Assembly (NCBI GenBank): GCA_001871905.1
Contig: MNUG01000018.1
Location: 1-64,000 of the forward strand
DNA from: Alphaproteobacteria bacterium CG1_02_46_17
GTDB taxonomy: Bacteria > Pseudomonadota > Alphaproteobacteria > Micavibrionales > Micavibrionaceae
Length of the DNA stretch: 64,000 nucleotides
Direction of reading: 5' to 3'
Both the position numbers and the translations under genes were made by a program. The number at the start of each line of letters is the position of its first letter. The first letter of the stretch is position 1. Below the pieces are notes generated by a model that saw nothing but the letters and a program-made list of their open reading frames with translations, was not told the DNA's origin and searched no databases. Below, in pieces: positions 37,201-46,423 of this stretch.

Positions 37201-38922
37201 ATGGCGGATAGTAAGCTTTGGCTACAACATTTGGCATCTTCCTTGCGCGTCAGCCGTCAAGTTGCGTATTTATACCATCTTGAAGAAGACAGATATGAGT
37301 TTATTGGGGATGTCATGGGTGTTCTGGGTCTGCCCGAAGAAAGCTTCCCAAAGAATAAAGATGACTTCAAAAACATGGTCTCCGCCGAGGATCTGGTGGC
37401 GCGTCAATTATCCATTGCAGAGGCTCTGTCAAAGGTGACGGAGAAAGAAAAGACCTTTACCCTGCGGTATAAGCTGAGCAGGGCAGATGGAACTCTGGTT
37501 CCGGTGATCGAAACAGGAATCGCCAGACATGAAGTAGAAAGCAAAAAAACCACCATTCAGAGTTTGATGGCATTGGATGTTGAAACAATCCAACAGCAAA
37601 AAAGATTAAACCGCAAAATGGAGTTCAGAAATACCGCTTCCTCGGCTTTTAGTGGCAGTGAAGGCCGCCGCAGCTTGCTTGATGAATTGGAAAAAACTGT
37701 CAGTGAAGGAAAAGAAAAGGCCGGATTTTTGATTTTGGTTGGCCTTGACCGGATGTCACTGGTCAATGAAATTTATGGCAGCAATTTTGCAGATGACCTG
37801 ATTAATCTGGTTGAAAAGATGCTGAAGGTGCTGATCTCCGACAAAGCCGAGATGTTCCATGTGTCGGGGGATGTGTTTGGTCTGTTATTCAAAGATCGCA
37901 ATCCTGGCGAAATGCACGACATTGCGCATGAAATTCTTGAAGTTTTCTACAATCATTCTCTGGAAATTCAGGAACGGGCAATCCATCAGGTTGTTTCGAT
38001 CGGGGGAATCAGATTGCCCCAAAAAGAAATATCAGGATCTTCCCTTTTGAGTCGTGCCGAGTTGGCTCTCAATGACGCAAAAAACAAGGGACGTGGTTGC
38101 TTTATCGAATATTCCGAACGACTGGGTGAAGAGATCAATAATTTCCGTGATGTCTTGACGATAGGGGATACGTTTCTCAGGGGATTCAAAGATGGCCGCG
38201 TTAAAATGGCATTTCAGGGGATTGTAAATTCCCGAACCAATAACATCTCCTTTCATGAATGCCTGATCCGTTTAATTGATGAAAATGGAGAGGTTCATTC
38301 CGCCGGACAATTTATCGAGGCAATCGAGAAAATGGGACTAACGCGTCTGGTTGATAATTTTGCAACCCGTGAAGCTCTGCGCGAATTGAAAGATTTTCCA
38401 ACCATCTCTCTTTCGGTCAACGTGTCGAACCATACGTTCACCGACCCTGATTGGCTTAAAGTATTGACCATGGAATTGAGAGATCATCCGGATGTGGCGT
38501 CACGTCTGATTGTCGAGATCACCGAAAGTGTAGTGATGAGTGATGTCAACCAAACCATGCGGGTTATTCGTGCCGTGCAGGATTTGGGCTGTAAAATTGC
38601 TTTGGATGATTTCGGGGCTGGACAGACGGCGTTCACTCAATTGAAAGACCTGTCTTTGGATATTGTAAAAATTGATAAGTCATTTGTCCGTGAAATGGAG
38701 AAAGAAGAAAATAAACTTTTTATCCGTACCCTTCATTCTATGGCGTCCGCTATGGATCTGGAGACTGTGGGCAAAGGTGCAGAAACACTGGCAGAGGCCG
38801 ATCTTCTGGCCAAGGATGGAATAGATCATATTCAAGGATTTGTGTATGGGCTCCCGTCCATGGATCGCCCTTGGATTTTCCCTCATGTTCCTATTGATTT
38901 AACCGATGTAACCAAGCAATAA
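37201..38922 (+). CDS. Degenerate GGDEF-EAL protein
   Basis: This 573-residue cytosolic protein has an N-terminal PAS-like domain (about 15-125), a GGDEF domain (about 170-305) in which the signature is SGDVF (222-226), and an EAL domain (about 320-565). In the EAL part E353 (ECL), N407, E439, D469-D470, K490 and Q545 match metal/substrate residues. The AEGVE motif reads GKGAE, however, so K525 replaces a Glu needed in characterised EAL phosphodiesterases. It is probably neither an active cyclase nor an efficient phosphodiesterase, but may bind c-di-GMP or pGpG as a sensor. It is monocistronic, with a terminator after the stop. Confidence 0.88.
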   Translation: MADSKLWLQHLASSLRVSRQVAYLYHLEEDRYEFIGDVMGVLGLPEESFPKNKDDFKNMVSAEDLVARQLSIAEALSKVTEKEKTFTLRYKLSRADGTLVPVIETGIARHEVESKKTTIQSLMALDVETIQQQKRLNRKMEFRNTASSAFSGSEGRRSLLDELEKTVSEGKEKAGFLILVGLDRMSLVNEIYGSNFADDLINLVEKMLKVLISDKAEMFHVSGDVFGLLFKDRNPGEMHDIAHEILEVFYNHSLEIQERAIHQVVSIGGIRLPQKEISGSSLLSRAELALNDAKNKGRGCFIEYSERLGEEINNFRDVLTIGDTFLRGFKDGRVKMAFQGIVNSRTNNISFHECLIRLIDENGEVHSAGQFIEAIEKMGLTRLVDNFATREALRELKDFPTISLSVNVSNHTFTDPDWLKVLTMELRDHPDVASRLIVEITESVVMSDVNQTMRVIRAVQDLGCKIALDDFGAGQTAFTQLKDLSLDIVKIDKSFVREMEKEENKLFIRTLHSMASAMDLETVGKGAETLAEADLLAKDGIDHIQGFVYGLPSMDRPWIFPHVPIDLTDVTKQ

Positions 38923-38923
38923 A

Positions 38924-38947
38924 AAAACCGCCCCTTGGGGCGGTTTT
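38924..38947. terminator. Bidirectional terminator between the EAL gene and phaR
   Basis: AAAACCGCCCC and GGGGCGGTTTT flank TT, giving a GC-rich 11-bp inverted repeat with A- and T-runs on both sides. It serves both converging genes. Confidence 0.92.
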
Positions 38948-38971
38948 ATTCAAATCTGCAAGAACAGAAAA

Positions 38972-39481
38972 TTATTCTTCATCTTTTTCGGTTTCTTTTT
39001 CGGATTTTTTACCGGGTATAGAGAAGTTCGAAAATGCCTTCATGGTTTGTTCAAACAATGCCATATTTTGTTTGCTCATTTCCTCAAAGCTGCTCATTGG
39101 GAAAATACCACCAAAAGACTTGTTCAGTTGCTCACGGAACTGACCTTGTTTTTGCGTGAATTCATTGAACGCCTGTTCAAGATAGTTAGGAACAAATTTG
39201 CCCATATTGTCGCCATAAAAGCCGATCAGTTGGCGCAGGAAATTTGTTGGCAAAAGATTTTGGCCGCCTTTTGATTCTTGTTCGACGATAATTTGTGTCA
39301 GAACGGAACGAGTCAGGTCATCCCCCGATTTTGCATCATAAACAACGAAGTCGTAACCTTCTTTGACCATCTGGCAGAGATCATCAAGAGTGACGTAGCT
39401 GCTGCGACCGGTGTCGTACAAACGACGGTTAGCATATTTTTTAATTACTGTGGGCTTGTCGCCCCCCTTTTTCGAAACCAT
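38972..39481 (-). CDS. phaR: Polyhydroxyalkanoate synthesis repressor PhaR
   Basis: PhaR binds DNA upstream of phasin and pha genes and is titrated away by PHA granules. The 169-residue protein has the N-terminal DNA-binding module KKYANRRLYDTGRSSYVTLDDL, then the PHB accumulation regulatory domain DFVVYDAKSGDDLTRSVLTQIIVEQE, a helical middle and an acidic C-terminal tail (KSEKETEKDEE). It is divergent from phaC across a 149-base gap, in which a TGCTG...GCAG-like pattern near 39493-39512 could be a site, though weakly supported. Confidence 0.95.
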   Translation of the reverse strand: MVSKKGGDKPTVIKKYANRRLYDTGRSSYVTLDDLCQMVKEGYDFVVYDAKSGDDLTRSVLTQIIVEQESKGGQNLLPTNFLRQLIGFYGDNMGKFVPNYLEQAFNEFTQKQGQFREQLNKSFGGIFPMSSFEEMSKQNMALFEQTMKAFSNFSIPGKKSEKETEKDEE

Positions 39482-39630
39482 TGTCTTGCGCCTATGCTGT
39501 AAAATGTTGCAGGATCTTACCTATAGTTAAACACAAATTATTGTCCGTGACAAATATTTTGCTGCGCGGTATTTTGGAATGTCATAATAATGTTTCAACC
39601 TTTATTCAAAACAATCGCCCATAGGCCCTG

Positions 39631-40845
39631 ATGGATAACCGGATCAAACCAACTTTATTGCAACCTGCAATTCGCCAGCGTCCGCTGATGATGCAGTTGG
39701 GCTTGGCGTCCGCAGCAATGGCGCGCCCCAAGCTTCTCAGCGGCAAGTCTTTTGGAAATGATTTCTGGAATGATGAAGAAGGCCAATCCAGCAAAGCAAG
39801 TATGGAAAAGGTAATCGAAGGCCTGCGTAAATATCAGATGCATGATTATCAACGCGGGCTGCAACATAACAGTATTGTCTGGTCAGATGGGGAAGCGCGA
39901 TTGATCTGGCTTGCAGCAAAAACAGATCAACGCCGCAAATATTCCAAAGGCCAAATTCTTGTTGTGCCTTCTATGATCAACGGGTCAGAGATTCTGGATA
40001 TTGTCCCCGACGAACGATCATTGCTACGGTGGCTATCCGGTCAAGGCTATGATGTGTTTCTTCTGGAATGGGGGAATATGCGTGAAGATCCCGAACTCTG
40101 TGATCTGGATCAAGCCATCGCCACCAAAATGGGCAAGCTTTTATTATGGCTCAAGAAACAGAAGACTGATTTGCCCTTGTTCGGTTTGGGATATTGCATG
40201 GGTGGCTTGTTATTGGCTGCTGCTGAACAGTTAAATCCGGATGTTTTCGATGGCCTTGTTTTTGTGGCGACACCTTGGGATTTCAGTGTTGGGGGCGAGG
40301 CAAGTATTTCGGCAGCCATTCATAGATGGGTCGAAGACGGCGGGTTGGTGCGCGTGGCTCATCTTGATTATATGCCCAATGAATGGCTGCAACTGATTTT
40401 CGCAGGAGTCGATCCGTCAATGGTAGCAAGGAAGTTCTCCGCATTTGCTGATATGAAAATGAATTCCTCTCAGGCCAGATTGTTCGTCGCGGTAGAGGAT
40501 TGGATCAACGGGGGATCCGACCTTCCGGCAGGAATTTTGATCGGGGCGGTCAATGATTGGTATATCCACAACAAACCCATTAAAGGAAACTGGGAAATCG
40601 GCGGCCAGACGATCAAAGCTGGTTCCATTACAAAACCCAGCTTTGTCGTCGTGCCATCCCGCGATAAAATCGTTTCGCCGACCTCTGCCAAATCACTGGC
40701 AAAACAATTACCCCATGCAACAATTCTCAATCCCGATTGCGGCCATATCAGTATGATGGTCGGCGGCTCGGCCAAAGAGCAGATGTGGAAGCCAATGGCC
40801 AAATGGATGGGTTCGATCAAATCGCTGCACCGCAACAAAACATAG
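39631..40845 (+). CDS. phaC: Short PhaC-like polyhydroxyalkanoate synthase
   Basis: This is an alpha/beta hydrolase-fold PHA synthase that polymerises hydroxyacyl-CoA. At 404 residues it is far below class I/II enzymes (about 560-600) and close to class III PhaC (about 355-360). The nucleophile Cys189 sits in the lipase-box-like GLGYCMGGLL. The Asp of SRDKIVSP and the His of DCGHISMMVGG complete the triad. Class III enzymes need PhaE, but no phaE is present; phaA and phaB follow. Two readings are possible: a distinct short single-subunit synthase, or a partner gene elsewhere. AGG precedes the ATG. Confidence 0.85.
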   Translation: MDNRIKPTLLQPAIRQRPLMMQLGLASAAMARPKLLSGKSFGNDFWNDEEGQSSKASMEKVIEGLRKYQMHDYQRGLQHNSIVWSDGEARLIWLAAKTDQRRKYSKGQILVVPSMINGSEILDIVPDERSLLRWLSGQGYDVFLLEWGNMREDPELCDLDQAIATKMGKLLLWLKKQKTDLPLFGLGYCMGGLLLAAAEQLNPDVFDGLVFVATPWDFSVGGEASISAAIHRWVEDGGLVRVAHLDYMPNEWLQLIFAGVDPSMVARKFSAFADMKMNSSQARLFVAVEDWINGGSDLPAGILIGAVNDWYIHNKPIKGNWEIGGQTIKAGSITKPSFVVVPSRDKIVSPTSAKSLAKQLPHATILNPDCGHISMMVGGSAKEQMWKPMAKWMGSIKSLHRNKT

Positions 40846-40880
40846 TTCCCGAATTTTTGAATAAAATTACAAAACAGACT

Positions 40881-40908
40881 TTGAAAATGTCGAGAAATAT
40901 TGCATAGT
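40881..40908 (+). promoter_or_regulatory. Candidate sigma-70-type promoter of phaAB
   Basis: TTGAAA (40881) and CATAGT (40903) are separated by 16 bases. Transcription would start near 40915, giving a leader of about 30 bases to the phaA ATG at 40945. Confidence 0.4.
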
Positions 40909-40944
40909 CCCATCATCAAAATTTCAAAAAAAGGAATAGCCATT

Positions 40945-42126
40945 ATGTCCGAAGAGTCTGTTGTCATTGTCTCTGCGAAGAGAACTGCTATTGGATCATT
41001 TCTCGGGGGTTTATCATCTCTGAGTGCTGTTGATCTGGGTAAGGTTGCTGTGGAAGCCGCGATGAAAGAAGCAGGAGTTTCCCCCGGTGAAGTGGACGAA
41101 GTTCTGTTGGGGCAGGTGTTGACAGCAGGATGCGGACAAAATCCGGCCAGACAAACGGCAATTGCTGCGGGGATTCCGGTGGAAAAAACAGCCATGACCA
41201 TCAATCAGGTTTGTGGATCGGGGCTGCGCTCGGTTGCCTTGGGGATGCAGGCAATTAAAAACGGGGATGCCAATATTGTTGTGGCAGGCGGGCAAGAAAG
41301 TATGAGCCAGTCATTCCATTGTATGTCCATGAGAAACGGAACCAAAATGGGCAATACCGAACTGATTGATACGATGATCAAAGATGGGTTGTGGGATGCG
41401 TTTAACGGATACCACATGGGCATTACGGCTGAAAATGTTGCCGAAAAATTCGCTCTGACTCGCGACGATCAGGACAGCTTTTCTGCAACATCACAACAAC
41501 GGGCCGAGTCCGCGATGACTGCCGGAAAATTCAAGGATGAAATCGTGCCGGTCGTGATCAAGAGTAGAAAAGGTGAAACCACAGTCGATACAGATGAATT
41601 CCCGCGTGCCGGAACCACTACTGAAACTCTAGGCAAACTGCGTCCGGCTTTCAAATCGGATGGGACAGTCACCGCAGGAAATGCATCAGGCATTAATGAC
41701 GGCGCAGCTGCAGTTGTTCTAATGACAGAAAGTGAAGCACGCAAACGCGGCTTAACGCCATTGGCGACCATCAAATCATGGGCGACCGCGGGCGTTGACC
41801 CAGCGATCATGGGAACAGGGCCAATTCCAGCCTCGAAAAAAGCACTGGAAAAAGCAGGATGGACAACTTCCGATCTCGATTTGATTGAGTCCAACGAAGC
41901 TTTTGCCGCACAGGCGTGCAGCGTTTTGAAAGAACTCAAACTTGATCCGGAAAAAGTCAATGTGAATGGCGGAGCCATCGCTTTGGGACATCCGATCGGG
42001 GCGTCAGGAACACGTATTCTTGTGACCTTGCTGCACGAAATGAAACGTCGTGATGCTAAGAAAGGGTTGGCAACTCTGTGCATCGGTGGCGGAATGGGCA
42101 TCGCCATGTGTGTTGAACGCGCGTAA
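40945..42126 (+). CDS. phaA: Acetyl-CoA acetyltransferase (thiolase)
   Basis: This enzyme condenses two acetyl-CoA to acetoacetyl-CoA for PHB synthesis. The ATG at 40945 ([17 protein letters not shown]) follows AAAGGA; the track start at 40900 adds residues without homology. The length of 393 residues is normal. The nucleophilic Cys is in [12 protein letters not shown], His in [12 protein letters not shown], and the second Cys in [12 protein letters not shown]. It is 19 bases before phaB. Confidence 0.95.
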   Translation: MSEESVVIVSAKRTAIGSFLGGLSSLSAVDLGKVAVEAAMKEAGVSPGEVDEVLLGQVLTAGCGQNPARQTAIAAGIPVEKTAMTINQVCGSGLRSVALGMQAIKNGDANIVVAGGQESMSQSFHCMSMRNGTKMGNTELIDTMIKDGLWDAFNGYHMGITAENVAEKFALTRDDQDSFSATSQQRAESAMTAGKFKDEIVPVVIKSRKGETTVDTDEFPRAGTTTETLGKLRPAFKSDGTVTAGNASGINDGAAAVVLMTESEARKRGLTPLATIKSWATAGVDPAIMGTGPIPASKKALEKAGWTTSDLDLIESNEAFAAQACSVLKELKLDPEKVNVNGGAIALGHPIGASGTRILVTLLHEMKRRDAKKGLATLCIGGGMGIAMCVERA

Positions 42127-42145
42127 CAATAGAGGAAAATGAAAT

Positions 42146-42871
42146 ATGAGTAGAGTAGCAGTTGTAACAGGTGGAACACGCGGGATCGGGCTATCTATCA
42201 CCAAGGCATTGATCGCCGATGGATATCAGGTGGCTGCTTTGTATCACGGCAACGAAGAGGCCGCAAAAAAATGTGCTGATGAGACGGGCGCCAAAGTTTA
42301 CAAAGCTGATGTGGCCGATTTTCAAGCCTGTCGTGATGCGATTGTAAAAATCGAAAGTGAAATGGGCCCTGTTGATATTCTGGTTAATAATGCCGGCATC
42401 ACCAAAGACGGGATGTTGCATAAGATGCCCGAAGAAAGCTGGCATGCCGTGATTGAAACCAACCTGACGTCTTGTTTCAATATGAGCCATGCCGTTATTT
42501 CCGGAATGCGGGATCGCAAATTTGGCCGGATTATCAACATCAGCTCTATCAACGGTCAAAAAGGCCAGTTGGGACAGTGTAACTATTCGGCAGCCAAAGC
42601 AGGTATGCTCGGGTTTACCAAGGCACTGGCGCAAGAAAGTGCAGCCAAAGGAATTACCGTAAATGCGATCTGTCCGGGATATATCGCCACCGAAATGACC
42701 TCGGCGATGCCTCAGGAAGTGCTTGATTCGATCATACGTCAAATTCCGGCTGCTCGTATGGGGAAACCCGAAGAGATCGCCGATATGGTCATTTTTCTGG
42801 CCTCTGATCGCGCATCCTTTGTAAATGGAGCCACGATGTCTGTGAATGGTGGCCAATATATGGCGGCCTAA
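42146..42871 (+). CDS. phaB: Acetoacetyl-CoA reductase
   Basis: This is an NADPH-dependent short-chain dehydrogenase making (R)-3-hydroxybutyryl-CoA. Cofactor motif VVTGGTRGIGLSI, NNAGITKDGMLHKM, the catalytic Tyr/Lys in CNYSAAKAGMLGF, and the C-terminal VNGGQYM identify the PhaB subgroup. The 241-residue length is typical. AGAGGAAAA serves as ribosome site. A strong terminator follows, closing the phaAB unit. Confidence 0.95.
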   Translation: MSRVAVVTGGTRGIGLSITKALIADGYQVAALYHGNEEAAKKCADETGAKVYKADVADFQACRDAIVKIESEMGPVDILVNNAGITKDGMLHKMPEESWHAVIETNLTSCFNMSHAVISGMRDRKFGRIINISSINGQKGQLGQCNYSAAKAGMLGFTKALAQESAAKGITVNAICPGYIATEMTSAMPQEVLDSIIRQIPAARMGKPEEIADMVIFLASDRASFVNGATMSVNGGQYMAA

Positions 42872-42908
42872 AAGTTAAAAAATCAAATTTTTGACTTTCC
42901 AGACTGGT

Positions 42909-42940
42909 GAACCATATCTTATAAAGATATGGTTCATTTC
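42909..42940 (+). terminator. Terminator after phaB
   Basis: GAACCATATCTT and AAGATATGGTTC form a 12-bp perfect stem with an ATA loop, followed by ATTTCTTTT. Confidence 0.85.
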
Positions 42941-42966
42941 TTTTCCAGATTTTTCAAAGGGTTCCT

Positions 42967-45900
42967 ATGTCAGACCAAAACTCCCCGCAAGACGATATTC
43001 AAGGCTTCGAAGACCCCGCATCAAAATTTCCCAAATGGGCAAAATATCTGGGAGGCACAGCGGTCGGCCTTGTGTTGATTGCAGGAGGCGTGAGCGTTCT
43101 GGTTCCCCATTTTATTGATCAGGCCAAATACAAAAAGATGATAGTTGAAAAGGTCGAGGAAAAAACCGGTTATCAGGTTGACTGGAGCGGAGACATCGGC
43201 ATGTCCTTGTTGCCTCTTCCTCATGTGACTGTGAATGACCTGAGCGTTAAAGCAAATAATCAGGAAATTGTAACGATTAAATCCGTAGATGTTGAGGTGG
43301 CGTTATTTCCATTGCTGTCCAAAAAAATCGAGGTAAAGGACATCTCTCTGGATGAACCAAAAATAAATCTGGTGACATTGAAAAACGGTCAACAAACATG
43401 GATGACCAGCCAGATTGGGGAAACAGAAAAATCAGGCACTTCGGAATCATCTTCCGGCTCAGAAACGGACGAAGAAAAATCATCTGCGATGGATGTTTCC
43501 ATCAACATCATTGAAATTACCGATGGTGTGTTGATTGTCGATAATCAAAAAGAAAACAGCCGTCAATCTATAGAGGATATTGATGTCCGTTTGAAGGCAG
43601 ATAGCCTCTCCGGCCCGTTCGAAATAAATGGTGGAATATTGTTGAACGGTCATAAGATCGAGGCAAAAATCAACACTTCTGATCTGGATATCGAAAACGG
43701 CATTTTCCCCGTTCAGGTTAAACTGGCTTTGCCTGAAAGTAATCTGCGCGCGGAATATTCCGGTGTCATTACCAACAAAGATAAGTTGACCATTGAAGGC
43801 GATGTGTCAGCCGAACTTGCAGATATTCAATCCACGATATCCTATTTTGGCGGTGAAACCGCGCCAAAAGTTCCTGCTGGGCTTGAGGGAAAAGCAAATC
43901 TATCGGCCAAGCTGGTATATTCCCCGGAGAAAGTTGCCCTGAATAATTTGCGACTGGATGTTGGAAGTCTGGAATATGGAGGAGAATTTTCAGCCACAGA
44001 TCTGACTTCTCCGTCCAAATCCCCGGGCATAGCATTTTCTTTGAAGTCAAATAGCAAGGCGTCAGGCGAAGCCTCATCATTGGTAAAATTTCTGGATGAT
44101 CTAGCCATTTCAGTATCAGGAACAATGAAGGACAATAAAATCGTCATTGAGAAAAGTAATATCAAACTTGATGAAAACGATCTGTCTTTGAAGGGAAGTG
44201 TTGCCCTTGATGAAAACAAAACAGTTGATTTGACCGCGAACATCAAAAAACTTGATCTTGATCAGATTCAGAAAAAACTGGGGTTAAAAAGTGATGATGG
44301 AAAATCCATCGACACAAATGTAAGTGCTGCTGATAATAAGGGAAGCAAAGAACCTATCGGGTTTTCTGTTTCATTCACAGGCCGCATCAAGGCAGATGTG
44401 GAGGAAGTAAAAGTTTCAGGGAAATCATATCAGAACATTCACCTTGATTTAACGGCCAACAAAAGCAGCCTGACAATTGTGAAATTGGAAGCAGGGTTGC
44501 CGGATAATGTTTCGCTAAAAATGTCCGGACAGGTTGGGAATACGGAACAACTCTCAGGTCTCGATATATCGGTTCAGGCTAAAATGCCCGATGCCGAACT
44601 GGTGGCAAGAAGTTATAATATCACGATCCCTGACCTTCCTAAAAAAATCGGGTCGGCTTCGATTGATGGAAAATTCACGGGCGATTTGAAGGCACTGGGT
44701 TTTGATGTTGGCCTCGGCGTGTGGGATATGACGGCGCGCGGTGTGGGAACTGTGGCGAATGTTATGGACAAACCAGTGGTGAACAAACTGAAATTCTCAC
44801 TGCAACATCCGAACTTTGTTGACGCAATGCATATCTTCCAACCGACCTTCACCGGTAGTCCGAGCCTGACTGGCCCGATGAATGTTTCCGGAAATGTTGC
44901 TCTGGGCGACAATCAGTATCATATTTCGGATCTTAAAGGGACGTTGGGTAAAACAACCATTGATGTCAATATGGATATGGCGATGTCCCCAAAACTATCG
45001 CTTTCCGGAAAACTCAAGATCGGCGATCTCGTGTTGCCATCTACGAGCCCTGCATCGTCGGGACGTCGAGGGGCTGCAACCCAATCATCTGCATCCTCCG
45101 CACAAGGGTCTGCTGGAGCAACCAAGTGGTCTCGTGAAGCCATTGATGTCACATGGATGAAAAAATTTGATGCCGATTTGCAAATCACGGCAAACTCATT
45201 GAGCTATAATCTTTGGAACTTTACCAACGCCAATCTTGATTTTACATTATCAAATGGAAATTTGGGCATTCAAGATATGAGTGCTGGATTATTTGGCGGA
45301 ACGGCTTCCGTTTCCGGAAATATCAAGAGTGGCACAGGCGATCGTGATCCATTGGATATCACGGCACAAATGAAGGCAGAAAAAGTTGACGCACGCCAAC
45401 TGCAAAATGCGTTTATGGGCTCGCCAAATGATACTCTTTCCGGAACCATTTCCGATGTGAATGTGAAAATTGCTGCAACGGGTCTTTCTCCTGCGGCTTT
45501 GGTTCAAACGCTCTCGGGAGATGGAACGGTCAACGGGGAAAACATCGTCGTAAAAGGTGTGGACGCTGCCCAACTGGCTGACGCAGCCAAAGGCAGTTAT
45601 AAACCACTTGATCGGGCAGGAACCTTGTTCGGATCGTTCGGAAAAGGCCAGACAGAGTTCACCACCATGAACACAGAATTTGTGATTCAGAATGGGATCG
45701 TGAACTTCTCGAAAATTCTGTTTGATGGCCCCAAAGCAATATTGACCAGCACGGGGTATATTAATTTGCCACAATGGACGATTGACCTGAAAAATAACAT
45801 GACGGTCAAGGATACGGATATTCCGCCATTTGACTTTACCATCAAAGGCCCACTTGATAACCCGAGCAAAGCGGGTGGCGACATCATCAATAATTACCTG

Positions 45901-46125
45901 AATAAAAAGGTCAATAAACTGATAGAAAACAAACTGGGTAAGTTGCTTGGCGTTGAGGATAAGCAAGCCGAACCAGTGACCGTTCAGCCGGATGGCACGA
46001 CGGGTTCACCTGATGCAGTGACTGGCACGGATCAACCCCAGCCAACTCCGGAAACCAAAACAGACTCCAAAGACGCCCTGAAAAAAGAAGCGTTGAAGGC
46101 GTTGGGCGGGCTTCTAGGGCAATAA
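42967..46125 (+). CDS. AsmA family protein
   Basis: This 1052-residue inner-membrane-anchored periplasmic protein of the AsmA/TamB-like bridge superfamily probably takes part in phospholipid transport or outer-membrane homeostasis. A cytosolic N-terminal tail is followed by a TM helix at about 27-48 (GGTAVGLVLIAGGVSVLV). The AsmA N-terminal domain comes next (KKMIVEKVEEKTGYQVDWSG, VTVNDLSVKANNQE), then long beta-rich repeats and the AsmA C-terminal region (SAGLFGGTASVSGNIKSG, SGTISDVNVKIAATGLSP). It ends in a low-complexity tail with PQPTPETKTDSKD. AAGGG precedes the ATG. It is monocistronic and convergent with the RHH gene. Confidence 0.92.
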   Translation: MSDQNSPQDDIQGFEDPASKFPKWAKYLGGTAVGLVLIAGGVSVLVPHFIDQAKYKKMIVEKVEEKTGYQVDWSGDIGMSLLPLPHVTVNDLSVKANNQEIVTIKSVDVEVALFPLLSKKIEVKDISLDEPKINLVTLKNGQQTWMTSQIGETEKSGTSESSSGSETDEEKSSAMDVSINIIEITDGVLIVDNQKENSRQSIEDIDVRLKADSLSGPFEINGGILLNGHKIEAKINTSDLDIENGIFPVQVKLALPESNLRAEYSGVITNKDKLTIEGDVSAELADIQSTISYFGGETAPKVPAGLEGKANLSAKLVYSPEKVALNNLRLDVGSLEYGGEFSATDLTSPSKSPGIAFSLKSNSKASGEASSLVKFLDDLAISVSGTMKDNKIVIEKSNIKLDENDLSLKGSVALDENKTVDLTANIKKLDLDQIQKKLGLKSDDGKSIDTNVSAADNKGSKEPIGFSVSFTGRIKADVEEVKVSGKSYQNIHLDLTANKSSLTIVKLEAGLPDNVSLKMSGQVGNTEQLSGLDISVQAKMPDAELVARSYNITIPDLPKKIGSASIDGKFTGDLKALGFDVGLGVWDMTARGVGTVANVMDKPVVNKLKFSLQHPNFVDAMHIFQPTFTGSPSLTGPMNVSGNVALGDNQYHISDLKGTLGKTTIDVNMDMAMSPKLSLSGKLKIGDLVLPSTSPASSGRRGAATQSSASSAQGSAGATKWSREAIDVTWMKKFDADLQITANSLSYNLWNFTNANLDFTLSNGNLGIQDMSAGLFGGTASVSGNIKSGTGDRDPLDITAQMKAEKVDARQLQNAFMGSPNDTLSGTISDVNVKIAATGLSPAALVQTLSGDGTVNGENIVVKGVDAAQLADAAKGSYKPLDRAGTLFGSFGKGQTEFTTMNTEFVIQNGIVNFSKILFDGPKAILTSTGYINLPQWTIDLKNNMTVKDTDIPPFDFTIKGPLDNPSKAGGDIINNYLNKKVNKLIENKLGKLLGVEDKQAEPVTVQPDGTTGSPDAVTGTDQPQPTPETKTDSKDALKKEALKALGGLLGQ

Positions 46126-46129
46126 AGTC

Positions 46130-46423
46130 TTAACCCTTCAAGGTATAAAGAACAAAAAGTCTGAGCGCGCTGGATAAATTAATCTGGCGCGCTTCGTCTA
46201 TGTGCGAGATTAAATCGGATAAGGTCATATGTTTTTTATCCGCAATTCGTAGTAACTCATCCCAGAAGGGCTGTTCCAGAGATACCGAGGTCGAATGCCC
46301 CGCAATATTGACCGAATGTTTGACCACAGGCGAAGAAAGAAGGCCTGATAATTTCTCATCAGGCCATTCTTCTGAAATAGGGGAACCCCTAGTCACGAGG
46401 TTTGACCATATCTTGAGGAACAA
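46130..46423 (-). CDS. RHH_4-type ribbon-helix-helix protein
   Basis: This is a small DNA-binding protein of the alphaproteobacterial RHH_4 family. The domain reads [27 protein letters not shown] then [13 protein letters not shown] and [14 protein letters not shown]. The track start (97 residues) overlaps the fumC end by 35 bases. A GTG at 46396 that overlaps the fumC stop is an alternative start, and neither has a convincing ribosome site. It follows fumC on the same strand, a frequent pairing. The function is unknown; repressor or plasmid-type regulation is inferred from the fold. Confidence 0.82.
   Translation of the reverse strand: MFLKIWSNLVTRGSPISEEWPDEKLSGLLSSPVVKHSVNIAGHSTSVSLEQPFWDELLRIADKKHMTLSDLISHIDEARQINLSSALRLFVLYTLKG

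Noticed and set aside
45289-45966. 225-residue ORF antisense to the AsmA-family gene
   Set aside because: It is a shadow of a long certain gene; its composition is unlike a real protein.
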